From Zygaena filipendulae (taxonomy: Eukaryota > Arthropoda > Insecta > Lepidoptera > Zygaenidae): a stretch of 64,000 bases of DNA. The notes beneath the pieces were generated by a model. It had not been told where the DNA came from. It did not search any database and worked only from the letters and a program-made list of their open reading frames with translations. Numbering within the stretch: position 1 is the first letter of the stretch; every line of letters begins with the position of its first letter. The position numbers and the translations under genes were made by a program. Positions 20,871 through 31,195 of this stretch are shown here, piece by piece. Location of the stretch: assembly GCA_907165275.2 (NCBI GenBank), contig OU015664.1:11898690-11962689 (forward strand). The letters are read 5' to 3'.

Positions 20871-23800
20871 ATGGACAAGCCAACGAAAATTGTGCCTACC
20901 CACGGGGGTCCCAGTCGTGATGCGGCTGGGGAGTCCCTCCCCGAACCTACGGGTTCGGGCTGTCCGGCTGGCGGCGTGGATTTATCCGCGTCCGCCGGGT
21001 ATGTGGGCCCGGACACTCCAGGCTTGAGGGGTGAGGGGGGGCCGCCTCTTGATCCAAGGCCCCCCGAAAAACGACGACTGTATGATTGGACCCGGCTAAT
21101 GAAACGGAGAGGATGGGAATCCGGGTTGGCGACGATGTCTGACAGGGACGTCAAAGAGCACATCTCGAAGGATGTCGTTGCAGAGTTGGAGAGCTTGTTG
21201 GCGAAGCGCGAGCAACTCGTCGCCAACCTGGATTGGGACAGGATGAACTCGTGGGAGTGTCACCTGGCATCTCAAAACCCCGAGCAGGTCAGAGGACTGC
21301 TCCTGGGCGAGATGTATTACCGCTATAGGGCCCTTTTGGCGGAGCGGGAAGTACTACGTGCCGGGTGTCACTCCCACGAGAGCGAGAAGGACAAGGTGCT
21401 GCCCTCTGCGGCGGCCAGTAGTGGTACATCCGCCTCCACTACCAGAACACCAATGGTTGTTTTGAAGAGGTTGGATGAGCGGTTGCTGCCTGACGCAGAG
21501 GGCAGCAGTAAATTGATGATTTCCCGAGATGGGAGCGGGGCGAGAAAACCGGCGCGGGTGGACCCTCTGGACTCGGACGATTCTTCGTCGCTAGGGTCCC
21601 CTGCAATTCGACAACCTGCGCAACTCACACCGGACTGGAAATGGGGAGGTGGTGATGAGCTGGAAGAGCACATGTTGGAGGAGGCCAGGCTGCAAGAATG
21701 GTCGACGCAGAGGCACCTGGCATCTGAAATGGCCTCAAGCCCCGGGAAACTGTCGTGGCTGGAGGAGCGGATGGCGGAGTCCCGGCTTGCACCCAATGTC
21801 TTCGAGGGTGGTGGGGAGGACCTAGCAGACCAGTCGTTTGAGTCCGATGGCAGTGTGGTCGCCTTGTCTTCTGCGGCGTCACCGACCTCGGTTCCTGAGA
21901 GGAGTGTGCGGCCGCAGCCGCATGATCTAGAAGCGACGATGTCGGCCGGCTCCACTGCCGGCGGAACAACGGCTGCTGGGAAGAGGAAACGCCACGAGCT
22001 GGAGGACTCGAGCGATATGTCCTCTGAGGATGCTGTTGGAGTACCTCTTCCCAGGAGAGTTCGGAAGACTTCTCCACGGACAGCCAAACAAAGAGGGTGC
22101 CCTGCCACTACCGGCCAGACTGCATCCTGGTCGAAGGAACAAGAGGCTTTAAGTGGCGGCAGTTTGGCCTCGAGTGTTTCTCAGCGAGTGCCCGTCGTAG
22201 CTCTCGAGAGGATGGACATGGAGCGGGCCCTCGCGAGACTCTCTGCTCTTCGAGGTGGGCATGGACGGGAGCGCTCATCCTCCACGGGCCAAACTATGGG
22301 CTTGGCCAAGATTGGCCAGAGGAGGTGCGCCTCCTATCCGGAGGACCTAGATCTCCCGCTTTCACCGGGGGGACGGGTGGTGCAGCGCAGCGTCGCGGAG
22401 CGCGTTGCTAGAGCCGGAAAGGGGTCGGCCTCGGGGGTCGGGACTGCCTCGCTGAACGAGACAGCCAGCGACCTCCGCGACCGTATCTTCGAGGACACGG
22501 AGGTCATCTGCCGTGTAGCCGCAGTGTCATCAAATCTTAAGGGCACGTCTGTTCGCGCCCTTAAGGAAGCGGCTGCACGGATAGATGACAGGGTCAAGAC
22601 CCTCGCTGAGCGCTCCGTGTCCGAAGAGTCGGCTAGACTGGCGGCCGAGAATGCCCGCCTCCGCGCGGAGGTCGACGGACTTCGTAAAGAGTTCGCCGCT
22701 CTCCGCGCGGAGATCGCTAGGGCTAACCTGCCCCCGGTGAGACAAGAGGAGGCGGTGGTTCGGGACCAGCCTCTTTCCCGCGAAGTCATGGAGGCGATCC
22801 GGCACATGGTGGACGCTGCCATCGCGGGGAGGCTGGTTCCGGACCGGCCACGTCCGCCCCTTCGACACGAAGGGCGGTCAGAGAGGGCGGAGGAGTCGGC
22901 GCAGCGTGCTAGTGATGTTGTGCCGACTCCCCCGCGCCTAGGCTCGAAAGGGCCAAAGGGTGCCAAGGGGCCTCCCCAGACGATCCCCGAGACGGTTACC
23001 CCCCGTCCACTGCCCCTGGGTACGGCGAACACTGTCGCCAGTTACTCGGAGGCGGTGAAACGGGGGAAAAACAAAAAGAGAAGGAAAGGGAAGGCCGCCC
23101 CGACCTCGGCGCCTGGGGCGCCGGCGAAGAAGTCTTCGCCGGGGCATCCGGCGCCGGGGTCGGTGGCACCCCAGCCGAAAGAGAAGGTAGCCAGGCCCAA
23201 AGCGCCAGCGCCGAATAAGCTCCGTCTCCCTCGCTCGGCGGCAGTAGTTCTTGAGCTGCAACCGGAGGCCGTGCGAGAGGGACGGACTTATAAAGATGTG
23301 TTAACCGAGGCCGCGTCCAAAATTAAATTGGCCGACCTCGGTATAACTGACATTAATTTCCGGCGTGCCGCCACTGGGGCGCGCATTCTGGAAGTGCCAG
23401 GGGTGACAAGCGGCGATAAAGCAGACGCTCTCGCCGCTGCGATCCGCGGCGTCTTCCCCGCTGAGGATTTACGGGTCCACAGGCCGACGAAACGCGCTGA
23501 ACTGCGCGTCTCCGGCCTGGATGACTCGGTCACCGGCGGGGATGTCGCCGCCAAGGTCGCCGAAGTTGGAGGTTGCCCAGAGGGGTCCGTTCAGGTCGGT
23601 GAAATACGACTAGGCCCCTCCGGTACTGGCGGAGTCTGGGTGCGCTGCCCAGTGGCGGTCGCCAAGGCGCTGGCGCTTAAGGGGCGCCTATTGGTGGGGT
23701 GGGTGGCAGCCAGAGTTGTTCTGCTGCCACACCGGCCTCTGCGGTGCTTCCGTTGCCTGCACGCAGGTCACGTGGGGCGGACGTGCACCGCGGAGACCGA

Positions 23801-24104
23801 CAGGAGTAATCTGTGCTTCCGCTGCGGCCAGCCTGGCCACATTGCGGCAAAGTGCAGCAGCCAGCCTCGGTGTATTTTGTGTGCCGAGGCTGGCAAACCG
23901 GCGGGGCACCGCTTGGGTTCGCCATCTTGTGGCGCCCCTAAGCGTGGCCCAAGGCGGACGCCTAAGTCGGCCGGTGTGATTCCGGCTGCCGTCGGTGCTG
24001 CCCAGCCCGTGGCTGGGCAAGAGTCACCCGCAGCGGTGGCACAGGTGGGGATGGCTCGTTCCCGCGACCCTCTGCTTACAGAGGGCGTGATGGATGCGGG
24101 CTGA
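20871..24104 (+). CDS. Gag-1 ORF1: Gag-like protein without partner ORF2
   Basis: 1077 residues from the conserved ATG at 20871 (an upstream in-frame ATG lies at 20796). It has three intact zinc knuckles near the C-terminus, the ALKEAAARIDDR block and a strong coiled coil (SARLAAENARLRAEV region). The N-terminal half looks like two modules joined: a Gag-2/Gag-4-type module ending in VVLKRLDE, then a SART-1-type acidic module with GKRKRHELEDSSD and VVALERMD. This makes it the longest ORF1 here. The stop is TGA, with no TAATG overlap and no downstream reverse transcriptase. The open frame over 3.2 kb argues for selection on the protein. Confidence 0.88.
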   Translation: MDKPTKIVPTHGGPSRDAAGESLPEPTGSGCPAGGVDLSASAGYVGPDTPGLRGEGGPPLDPRPPEKRRLYDWTRLMKRRGWESGLATMSDRDVKEHISKDVVAELESLLAKREQLVANLDWDRMNSWECHLASQNPEQVRGLLLGEMYYRYRALLAEREVLRAGCHSHESEKDKVLPSAAASSGTSASTTRTPMVVLKRLDERLLPDAEGSSKLMISRDGSGARKPARVDPLDSDDSSSLGSPAIRQPAQLTPDWKWGGGDELEEHMLEEARLQEWSTQRHLASEMASSPGKLSWLEERMAESRLAPNVFEGGGEDLADQSFESDGSVVALSSAASPTSVPERSVRPQPHDLEATMSAGSTAGGTTAAGKRKRHELEDSSDMSSEDAVGVPLPRRVRKTSPRTAKQRGCPATTGQTASWSKEQEALSGGSLASSVSQRVPVVALERMDMERALARLSALRGGHGRERSSSTGQTMGLAKIGQRRCASYPEDLDLPLSPGGRVVQRSVAERVARAGKGSASGVGTASLNETASDLRDRIFEDTEVICRVAAVSSNLKGTSVRALKEAAARIDDRVKTLAERSVSEESARLAAENARLRAEVDGLRKEFAALRAEIARANLPPVRQEEAVVRDQPLSREVMEAIRHMVDAAIAGRLVPDRPRPPLRHEGRSERAEESAQRASDVVPTPPRLGSKGPKGAKGPPQTIPETVTPRPLPLGTANTVASYSEAVKRGKNKKRRKGKAAPTSAPGAPAKKSSPGHPAPGSVAPQPKEKVARPKAPAPNKLRLPRSAAVVLELQPEAVREGRTYKDVLTEAASKIKLADLGITDINFRRAATGARILEVPGVTSGDKADALAAAIRGVFPAEDLRVHRPTKRAELRVSGLDDSVTGGDVAAKVAEVGGCPEGSVQVGEIRLGPSGTGGVWVRCPVAVAKALALKGRLLVGWVAARVVLLPHRPLRCFRCLHAGHVGRTCTAETDRSNLCFRCGQPGHIAAKCSSQPRCILCAEAGKPAGHRLGSPSCGAPKRGPRRTPKSAGVIPAAVGAAQPVAGQESPAAVAQVGMARSRDPLLTEGVMDAG

Positions 24105-24404
24105 AACCCCCCCCACCACCTTCGTTACTTCTGGGGGCGTTCCGTGGGGACGGGCGTCTCCATATAGAAGTACGAGGATGAAAGGCGCGTCCGGTGCTCC
24201 GGCGCGTCTTTACTCGAGTCGGTCGCCTCCTGGGAGGCGATGTCGCGGCGGGGGCGCGGATTTGCGACAGCGGTTACCGTTCCCTCGCCGACACGCGACT
24301 TTGAAGGAGCACCGTGGAGTTTTAGCCGGTCGGAGCCCGGCATAACCACCCGCCGTCCCCACGGTGGGTGGTATGCGATGTCCTTTCCAATAGCATTTCT
24401 CCAC

Positions 24405-24407
<3 letters not shown>
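24105..24407 (+). other. Gag-1 3' UTR
   Basis: Begins with a C-rich stretch, then an 'accttcgttacttctgggggcg' type block shared with Gag-2, Gag-3 and, less exactly, Gag-4. A GC-rich hairpin (near 24181-24212) and the SART-type terminal fold follow. ORF2 sequence is absent. Confidence 0.8.
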
Positions 24408-24441
<34 letters not shown>

Positions 24442-24443
<2 letters not shown>

Positions 24444-24450
24444 TTAGGTT
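24442..24450 (+). repeat. Interstitial TTAGG remnant
   Basis: GGTTAGGTT only, between Gag-1 poly(A) and SART-2. Confidence 0.95.
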
Positions 24451-24454
24451 CCCC

Positions 24455-24543
24455 CCCCCTCACTCGGGTCCGCGCCTTGTCGTGGCGAGGGGGCTTAGTA
24501 GCGGCTGGATGCATCTTTCCCAGCCGTGAAGCTAAGCGGACCC
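24455..24543 (+). ncRNA. Candidate HDV-like ribozyme, SART-2 5' end
   Basis: Same sequence and pairings as in SART-1 (P1 24455-24461 with 24487-24493). The predicted cut lies four nt inside the telomere/element boundary because of the extra CCCC. Confidence 0.78.
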
Positions 24544-24766
24544 GCTAGCATATCGTAATCCCGCTCTGAGTGTCGTGGTCATGTCTCGCGGCTCAGAGTG
24601 GGACCGAGGGTTCACCGTCAAAAGTGGACCGCGAGGAAGATAACCTCTATAAAAAATTACCCCGGATCCCCCGCTTGTGGCGGTCGCCGGGGGGTTCGCC
24701 GGGGACGGAGGCCCGGATGCCAGGCCGTCACGGGGGGCATACCTCGAAAAAAATAGCAAAACAAAG

Positions 24767-27517
24767 ATGAAGCAAGCACAAATGACAAGGACTACCCAGG
24801 AGGGTCCTAGTCGCGACGCGGCTGGGGAATCCCTTCCTGAACCCGCGGGTTCAGGCAGCCCCCATTCGTCTCTGGGGGGGGCATCTTTGTGCTCTGGGGG
24901 GGAGGGGAGGGGCGAGGGAGGACCGCCTCTAGAACCAAGGTCCTCCAAAACACGACAACCTTTGCAACTCACACCGGACTTGACTTGGAGAGTAGAGGAG
25001 ATAGAGGGGGAAATGAGGGGAGAAGCGGTGCTGCATGAACAGACTACGCAGAAGTTTCCTGCCGCGGAGCTGCCCTTGAGCCCTGAAAGACTGTCCTGGA
25101 CAGAGGAAAGAATGGAGCTGTCCGAATACGCTCCCGACATCTCGGAGGGAGGGGGAGAGGACTTGGCGAACCAATCGTCTGGGCCCGATGACAGTGTGGT
25201 CGCCGCTTCTTCCCCATCATCGTCGACTATGGTTTTGCGGAGGAGCGAGGTGTTGCTGCCATCCGAACTGGACGACACAATGTCGGCCGCGTCCACGGCC
25301 GGCGCAGCGTCAGCTGGTGGGAAGAGGAAGCGCCATGAGCTGGAGGACTCGAGTGATATGTCCTCTGGAGATTTCATTGGCGCACCCCTTCCCAGGAGAA
25401 AAAAGAAATCTTCTCCACGGGCCGCACGAGGGGGGCGGCGCCCTGCGGCTACCGGCCGGACTGCATCCTCGTTAAGGGAACAAGATGCCCTAAGTGCTGG
25501 CGTTCTGGGACTCAACGCGGCTCAGCGGGTGCCCGTCGTACGCATCGAGAGGATGAACTTAGAGCGGGCACGAGCGAAGCTTCCCAGCCGCTCGAATGCT
25601 TCCCGGCCGGACGCTGCTCTCGGGGACGAACGTGGACAGGGGCGCTCGTCTTCCACTGGCCACACTATCGGCCCAGCCAGTGTCGGGCATAGAAGATGTA
25701 CATCCAACCCAGAGGATCTGGACCTCCTCGAGCTGGTGGGCCCCCTGGACCCTCGGAACCTGGCGGAGCGTGTCCTCAGAGCGGGAGTTGGGTCTCGTTC
25801 GGGAGTTGGCTCGATCTCCGCTAATGATGAAACGGCGAATGAGTTGCGCGACAATATCTTCAGAGACACGGAGATCGTCTGTAGCGTCGCTGCCAAATCC
25901 AGTAATTTGAAGGGTACCTTTATTCGTGCCCTAAAGGAGGCGGCGGCGCGAATCGAAGACAGGACCAAGGCTCTTACTGGCCGCTCCGTGTCTACTGAAA
26001 CGGCCAAGCTAATAGCGGAGAATACGCGCCTCCGTGCCGAGGTGGAGGATCTTCGAAAGGAGATGATTTCCCTCCGCGCGGAGGTCGCCGGCACCCGGCA
26101 CGCTCCACAGGCCGTCCCGGTGAGGCCGGAGGGAGATGTTCGGGCGCAGCCCCTCAACAAGGAAATCATGCAGGCCATCGCCAACATGGTGGATGCAAAA
26201 CTTGATGGGAGGCTGCTCCCGGACAGACCCCGCCCGCCTTTGCGGCACGAGAGTCGACTGCCCGAGAGAACTGCACTGGAGCTTGGTCCAGGCCCCTCCC
26301 AGTCGCCGACAGCTTCTGTGGTTGCTGTGACGGGATCGCCAGCGCCCCTAGTCTTGCCTGCTCGTGCGACCCCGGAGGTCACCACTGAGGGGCGGCCAGC
26401 AAGAGGCGCCATGAAGGAGAAGCCAAGAAGAAAACGTAGGAGAAAGAAGAAAAAAAAGAAAGCGGCTGGCGAGCCCGATGCAGCAACTCGCCCCAGGCCC
26501 GGGCCATGCCCCCCACCTCTGGTTCCTGCGTCGAAAGAGCCCACTTGGTCGGAGGTAGTGGGGAGACGCAGAAGGATGGAGCGAGGCAGGGACCCCCAAA
26601 CCAAAACACCGGTTGGGGTGCGGGCTGCTGGGAGATTAGTGCCTGGAACACAGGGCAGAGTGACGATGGTACCTGGGGCATCAGCACCGCGCGTAAAGTT
26701 GCGCCCTCCTCGCTCCTCAGCTGTAGTTTTAATGCTGCAGCCCGAAGCTGAGGAGCGCGGTCGTAGCTATGCCGAGATTCTCACCGAGGCCAGGACCAAA
26801 ATAAAATTGTCCGACCTCGGTATTACCGGCATAGCGATTAGGAAGGCTGTCACTGGAGCGCGGATCATCGAGGTGCCTGGGGCGACCAGCGGAGACAAGG
26901 CTGATGCACTCGCTGCCGAACTACGCAGAGTTCTCCCCGAGCAAGATGTCCGGGTCACCAGACCGATGAAAAGCGCGGAATTGCGCATTGCCGGTCTGGA
27001 TGATTCCGTGACTGCCGGGGATGTGGCTGCCGCGGTCGCCCTAAAGGGCCAATGTCCGGAGTCTGCCATCTCTGTCGGAGGAATACGACAGACTCCCTAC
27101 GGAACGGGCACTGTCTGGGTTAAGTGTCCAGTCTTGGCTGCCAGAACACTGGCAAATGAAGGGCGCCTTCTTGTGGGCTGGGTGGTGGCACGGGTCACTC
27201 TTCTGGATCCGAGGCCCCTTCGGTGCTACCGCTGCCTGCACAACGGGCATGTGGGGCGAATTTGCACCGAAGGAACAGATAGGAGTGGCCTGTGCTACCG
27301 CTGTGGCGAGCCAGGTCACGTGGCGGTTAATTGTTCCGCTCAGCCTCGGTGCCCTCTGTGCGCTGAGGCGGGTAAACCGGCGGGACATAGATTGGGGGCG
27401 AAGTCCTGCTCCGCCCCCAAAAAGTGGACGAATACGCGCCTACAGGCGGCCGCTAGGATCCCGGCCGCTGGTGCTACCCAAATTGCTGGGACTGAGGAGG
27501 CGATGGCAACCACGTAA
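24767..27517 (+). CDS. SART-2 ORF1: Gag-like RNA-binding protein
   Basis: 916 residues, identical in translation to SART-1 ORF1, including the coiled coil and the three zinc knuckles. The start is the conserved ATG at 24767. The stop overlaps the ORF2 start (TAATG at 27515-27519). With two copies in one stack, this protein is a natural donor of functions to other units, although each Gag-only unit brings its own ORF1. Confidence 0.9.
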   Translation: MKQAQMTRTTQEGPSRDAAGESLPEPAGSGSPHSSLGGASLCSGGEGRGEGGPPLEPRSSKTRQPLQLTPDLTWRVEEIEGEMRGEAVLHEQTTQKFPAAELPLSPERLSWTEERMELSEYAPDISEGGGEDLANQSSGPDDSVVAASSPSSSTMVLRRSEVLLPSELDDTMSAASTAGAASAGGKRKRHELEDSSDMSSGDFIGAPLPRRKKKSSPRAARGGRRPAATGRTASSLREQDALSAGVLGLNAAQRVPVVRIERMNLERARAKLPSRSNASRPDAALGDERGQGRSSSTGHTIGPASVGHRRCTSNPEDLDLLELVGPLDPRNLAERVLRAGVGSRSGVGSISANDETANELRDNIFRDTEIVCSVAAKSSNLKGTFIRALKEAAARIEDRTKALTGRSVSTETAKLIAENTRLRAEVEDLRKEMISLRAEVAGTRHAPQAVPVRPEGDVRAQPLNKEIMQAIANMVDAKLDGRLLPDRPRPPLRHESRLPERTALELGPGPSQSPTASVVAVTGSPAPLVLPARATPEVTTEGRPARGAMKEKPRRKRRRKKKKKKAAGEPDAATRPRPGPCPPPLVPASKEPTWSEVVGRRRRMERGRDPQTKTPVGVRAAGRLVPGTQGRVTMVPGASAPRVKLRPPRSSAVVLMLQPEAEERGRSYAEILTEARTKIKLSDLGITGIAIRKAVTGARIIEVPGATSGDKADALAAELRRVLPEQDVRVTRPMKSAELRIAGLDDSVTAGDVAAAVALKGQCPESAISVGGIRQTPYGTGTVWVKCPVLAARTLANEGRLLVGWVVARVTLLDPRPLRCYRCLHNGHVGRICTEGTDRSGLCYRCGEPGHVAVNCSAQPRCPLCAEAGKPAGHRLGAKSCSAPKKWTNTRLQAAARIPAAGATQIAGTEEAMATT

Positions 27518-30500
27518 TGGAAATAAGTCCCCATCGTCTCCTACAGGCGAACCTAAACCACTGCGTCGCAGCCCAGGATCTCTTCTTGCAGACTGTGGCG
27601 CAGTGGTCCATTGATGTGGCCGTTGCCGCGGAGCCCTACTTTGTGCCTCCAAAAGACAATTGGTTTGGGGACACACATGGCTCCGTGGCAGTTATCACTG
27701 GGGTTAGGAATTCCCTCTCCTTTTCTCTCTTAGAGAAAGGAGAGGGTTACGTAGCGGTAAAATCTGGGGAAACCGTGATGATCGGGGTGTACTTCTCTCC
27801 CAACAGATGTCTCGCCGACTTCGAGGCGCTCCTGGACCGGGTGGCGGGCGTTAAAAGGCGCTCACTATCTCGATCAGTGCTTGTCCTGGGTGACCTCAAC
27901 GCGAAATCTATGGCGTGGGGTTGTCCCAGGACTGACGCGCGCGGCGAGACCTTGGAAGAGTGGGCGGTCTCAGTGGGCCTCGATATTTTGAATCGAGGCT
28001 CAGTTAACACCTGCGTGCGTCAGCAGGGGGGGTCCATCGTGGATGTCTCGTTCGCTTCCCCTGCTGTCGCACAAAATGTTCGGGACTGGAGGGTGGTGGC
28101 AGGGGTTGAGACACTCTCAGACCATCTGTACATAAGGTTTGATGTCTCCCCCCCATCCAGAGTCCCGAACCTGAGCCGCCCCGGGAGGTACGCCCCGACA
28201 TTCCCGAGATGGGCGTCGAAGCGTCTCGATAGAGACGTGCTGATGGAGGCTTCCATCGTCAAGGCTTGGCTAGACCATCCAGCCAAGCCTGTGGAGGTCG
28301 AGGAAGAATCGGACTGGTTCCGGAGGGCAATGACGCAAATCTGCGATGCGGCTATGCCCCGGGCCAGACCTCGGCCCTCCAATCGTCAGGTGTACTGGTG
28401 GTCAGAGGAGATTGCCACCTTACGCGCTGAGTGTGTGGCAGCCAGACGCCAGTACACCAGGAGCCGCAGAAGAGGGCTCCGTGACGAGACGATGGAAGCC
28501 CAGCTGTATGAGGCCTATCGCGAGGCGAGGAAGGCACTACGGCTGGCCATCAGCAAGGCCAAGGCTTCCGCTAAGGAGGAGTTCCTGGAGACTCTGAACC
28601 AAGATCCGTGGGGGCGCCCGTACAAAGCAGTGCGGGGCAAACTTCGCACTGCGGCGCCCCCACTCACACAGAGTCTCCAGCCCCAATTTCTGGAGGGGGT
28701 TGTGTCTGTGCTATTTCCAGACACCGAAGAGCACTCCCCCCCAGTTATGGCTCCCCCTCACTTTGAAGAAGAGGGAGAGCCCGATGTTGGGGCTCAGGAA
28801 GTAACACCAGCGGAAACACGCGCGGCCATCTTGAAGATGCGAGGCAGAACAACTGCCCCGGGACCTGACGGGATCCCTGGCCGCGCGTGGGTCTTGGCCT
28901 ACGACGCCCTTGGGGACCGACTGGGCAGGCTCTTTACTGCCTGCTTAGAGTCGGGGCGGTTTCCCCGCCAATGGAAGTCGGGCAGACTCGTCCTTCTGAG
29001 AAAAGAAGGGCGCCCCGCGGAATCTCCCTCCGCATACCGCCCAATAGTGTTGCTGGATGAGGCGGCGAAACTCTTCGAAAGGGTCGTTGCTCGCCGCCTC
29101 ATCGAGCACCTGCATCAGGTAGGACCCGACCTGGCCGAGAGTCAGTATGGGTTCCGAGAGGGTCGCTCAACGATAGACGCAATCAAGCGCGTCAAGGCCC
29201 TCTCGGACGAAACGACGTCCCGGGGCGGGGTCACCCTGGCGGTATCTTTGGATATCGCCAACGCTTTCAACTCCCTGCCCTGGAGCTGCATTAGGGAGGC
29301 ACTGCGGTTCCATCGGGTGCCTCCCTATTTGAGGCGGATTCTCGGGTCCTACCTAAGTGAAAGGTGCATCATCTATTTGGGACGGGGAGGAGTAACACTT
29401 CGGAGGGAGATGAAATGCGGTGTTCCACAGGGGTCTGTCTTGGGACCACTCCTGTGGAACATCGGATATGATTGGGTGTTGCGGGGCGCTTTCCTCCCGG
29501 GCCTCAATATCATCTGCTATGCGGATGATACCCTGGTGCTGGCCCGGGAGAAAGACTTTAGGGAGTCTGCCCGACTTGCCACGGCAGGGGTGGCAATGGT
29601 CGTCGGCAAAATCCGACAGCTGGGACTCAGGGTGGCCTTGGGAAAGTCCGAGGCCCTCTACTTTCATGGACCTCGGATGCGTCCCCCCCCTGAGTCCCAC
29701 ATAGTTGTCGGCGGTGTCCGCATCGAGGTCGGGTCCTCGATGAAATATCTCGGACTCGTCCTCGATAGCCGATGGGACTTTCGGGAACATTTCCGCCGCC
29801 TGGCCCCCAAACTAATTAAGGCAGCGGCCGCTTTTAACTGGCTGCTGCCTAATCTTGGGGGGCCTAACGTTGGATGCCGCCGCCTATATCTGGGGGTGGT
29901 GCGGTCGATGGCCCTGTATGGTGCCCCAGTGTGGGCCGGCGCCCTGACGGCCCGGAGTGAGAGGCTGATGAGAAGACCACAGAGAGCCATGGCCGTCAGG
30001 GTCGTCCGTGGGTATCGCACCATCTCCTTCGAGGCGGCGTGCGTACTGGCGGGGTCTCCCCCTTGGGACTTAGAGGCCGACCTCCTTGCGTCACTTTACG
30101 AGTGGCGCACCGAGCAGTGCCTCCAGGGGGAGCCTCCCCCGCCAGCGGCGGTGGAAAGGCGAAGGTCCCATCTTCGACGGTCCCTCCTCGACAAATGGGA
30201 GGAGAGACTGGCTCACCCATCTGCCGGTCTCAGGACCGTCGAAGCTGTCCGTCCTGTCCTTAAGCAGTGGACGGACAGACGGCAGGGCATCGTTACCTTC
30301 CGGCTGGCGCAGATGCTTTCCGGTCACGGTTGCTTCGGGAAGTATCTGTGCCGGATAGCCGGAAGGGAGCCGACGACCAGGTGTCACCACTGTGTGGGCT
30401 GCGACGAGGACACGGCGCAGCATACACTGGAGGAATGCTCGGCGTGGTCTGAGCAGCGCCGTGTCCTCGTCGCGGCGATCGGAGGCGACCTCTCGCTGCC

Positions 30501-30687
30501 TGCGGTAGTCTCTGCCATGGTAGGCAGCGAGATCGCGTGGGCGGCGGTCCTCTCCTTCTGCGAGGACGTCATGTCGCAGAAGGAGAGCGCGGAACGGGAA
30601 CGGGAGCAGTCGCCATCCGCCCCTCCCAACCGCCAGCCCAGAAGGGGGCGCAGGAGGCGGGCTGAAGTGCACCTCCTGCCGCCCTAG
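27517..30687 (+). CDS. SART-2 ORF2: endonuclease and reverse transcriptase
   Basis: 1056 residues, identical in translation to SART-1 ORF2. Endonuclease (N12, E39, D126, H203), reverse transcriptase (D579, YADD 668-671) and the C-terminal finger are all intact. Two intact identical copies make this lineage the best candidate for the currently active enzyme source in this telomere. Confidence 0.93.
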   Translation: MEISPHRLLQANLNHCVAAQDLFLQTVAQWSIDVAVAAEPYFVPPKDNWFGDTHGSVAVITGVRNSLSFSLLEKGEGYVAVKSGETVMIGVYFSPNRCLADFEALLDRVAGVKRRSLSRSVLVLGDLNAKSMAWGCPRTDARGETLEEWAVSVGLDILNRGSVNTCVRQQGGSIVDVSFASPAVAQNVRDWRVVAGVETLSDHLYIRFDVSPPSRVPNLSRPGRYAPTFPRWASKRLDRDVLMEASIVKAWLDHPAKPVEVEEESDWFRRAMTQICDAAMPRARPRPSNRQVYWWSEEIATLRAECVAARRQYTRSRRRGLRDETMEAQLYEAYREARKALRLAISKAKASAKEEFLETLNQDPWGRPYKAVRGKLRTAAPPLTQSLQPQFLEGVVSVLFPDTEEHSPPVMAPPHFEEEGEPDVGAQEVTPAETRAAILKMRGRTTAPGPDGIPGRAWVLAYDALGDRLGRLFTACLESGRFPRQWKSGRLVLLRKEGRPAESPSAYRPIVLLDEAAKLFERVVARRLIEHLHQVGPDLAESQYGFREGRSTIDAIKRVKALSDETTSRGGVTLAVSLDIANAFNSLPWSCIREALRFHRVPPYLRRILGSYLSERCIIYLGRGGVTLRREMKCGVPQGSVLGPLLWNIGYDWVLRGAFLPGLNIICYADDTLVLAREKDFRESARLATAGVAMVVGKIRQLGLRVALGKSEALYFHGPRMRPPPESHIVVGGVRIEVGSSMKYLGLVLDSRWDFREHFRRLAPKLIKAAAAFNWLLPNLGGPNVGCRRLYLGVVRSMALYGAPVWAGALTARSERLMRRPQRAMAVRVVRGYRTISFEAACVLAGSPPWDLEADLLASLYEWRTEQCLQGEPPPPAAVERRRSHLRRSLLDKWEERLAHPSAGLRTVEAVRPVLKQWTDRRQGIVTFRLAQMLSGHGCFGKYLCRIAGREPTTRCHHCVGCDEDTAQHTLEECSAWSEQRRVLVAAIGGDLSLPAVVSAMVGSEIAWAAVLSFCEDVMSQKESAEREREQSPSAPPNRQPRRGRRRRAEVHLLPP

Positions 30688-31056
30688 GGGAAGACGCCCG
30701 CTCCGAGTGTCCTCTGTACATAAGAGGGCATAGCGGAGCGCGGTACTAGCTCTCTCCCCTTACCCTCGATGTCTCTGAGGGTATCCCACGGGATTCTGGG
30801 TGCCCTCTAAGAGAGACCCGAGGAGGAAGGCGCACCTGGTGTTCCAGTGCGCCTTCAACGCGAGAAGGTCGCCTCCGTCGGAGGCTCGTCGCTGGCGGGG
30901 AAGTGGATATGTTAACTACAGTTACCACAACCCCGCCTCTATTGCGACTGAGTAGGAACACCGTGGAGTTTTAGCCGGTCGGAGCCCGGCATAACCACCG
31001 CGCCAATCCCGAGGTGCGGTGGTATGCGACGTCCTTTCTAATAGCATTTCTCCACG

Positions 31057-31085
<29 letters not shown>

Positions 31086-31087
<2 letters not shown>

Positions 31088-31094
31088 TTAGGTT
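31086..31094 (+). repeat. Interstitial TTAGG remnant
   Basis: GGTTAGGTT between SART-2 poly(A) and Gag-2. Confidence 0.95.
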
Positions 31095-31106
31095 CCCCCC
31101 CGAATT

Positions 31107-31195
31107 CCCCCTCAATCGGGTCCGCGCCTTGTCGTGGCGAGGGGGCTTAGTAGCGGCTGGATGCATTTTTCCCAGCTGTGAAGCTAAGCGGACCC
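31107..31195 (+). ncRNA. Candidate HDV-like ribozyme, Gag-2 5' end
   Basis: P1 CCCCCTC/GAGGGGG, P2 GGGTCCGC/GCGGACCC, P3 GCC/GGC, and P4 CGGCTGG/CCAGCTG with one G-U pair in place of a G-C. J4/2 carries GCTAA. J1/2 is AATC where SART-1 has ACTC, so paired parts are kept while the joining strand varies. Twelve extra nt precede the predicted cut. Confidence 0.77.

Larger units (their letters stand above)
20513..24441 (+). mobile_element. Gag-1: SART-like element with ORF1 only
   Basis: A 3.9-kb unit with 5' UTR, one long ORF1, a 3' UTR of about 300 nt and a 34-nt poly(A) (24408-24441). There is no trace of the 3.2-kb ORF2: sequence after the ORF1 stop is homologous to the 3' UTRs of Gag-2, Gag-3 and Gag-4 from its first bases and ends in the SART 3' fold (closing stem 24313-24319/24399-24405). 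The 5' end (CCGTGGACCTG type, shared with Gag-3) differs from the other units and shows no convincing HDV-like fold. It must rely on ORF2 supplied by another element. Confidence 0.85.
24451..31085 (+). mobile_element. SART-2: full-length copy of SART-1
   Basis: Same organisation and the same encoded proteins as SART-1, shifted by exactly 10,578 nt with no indel from ribozyme to 3' UTR. It differs at the edges: four extra C before the predicted ribozyme cut site (24451-24454), a 28-nt poly(A) (31058-31085) against 19 nt, and different neighbours. This fits a separate recent insertion better than a tandem duplication. Confidence 0.9.
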
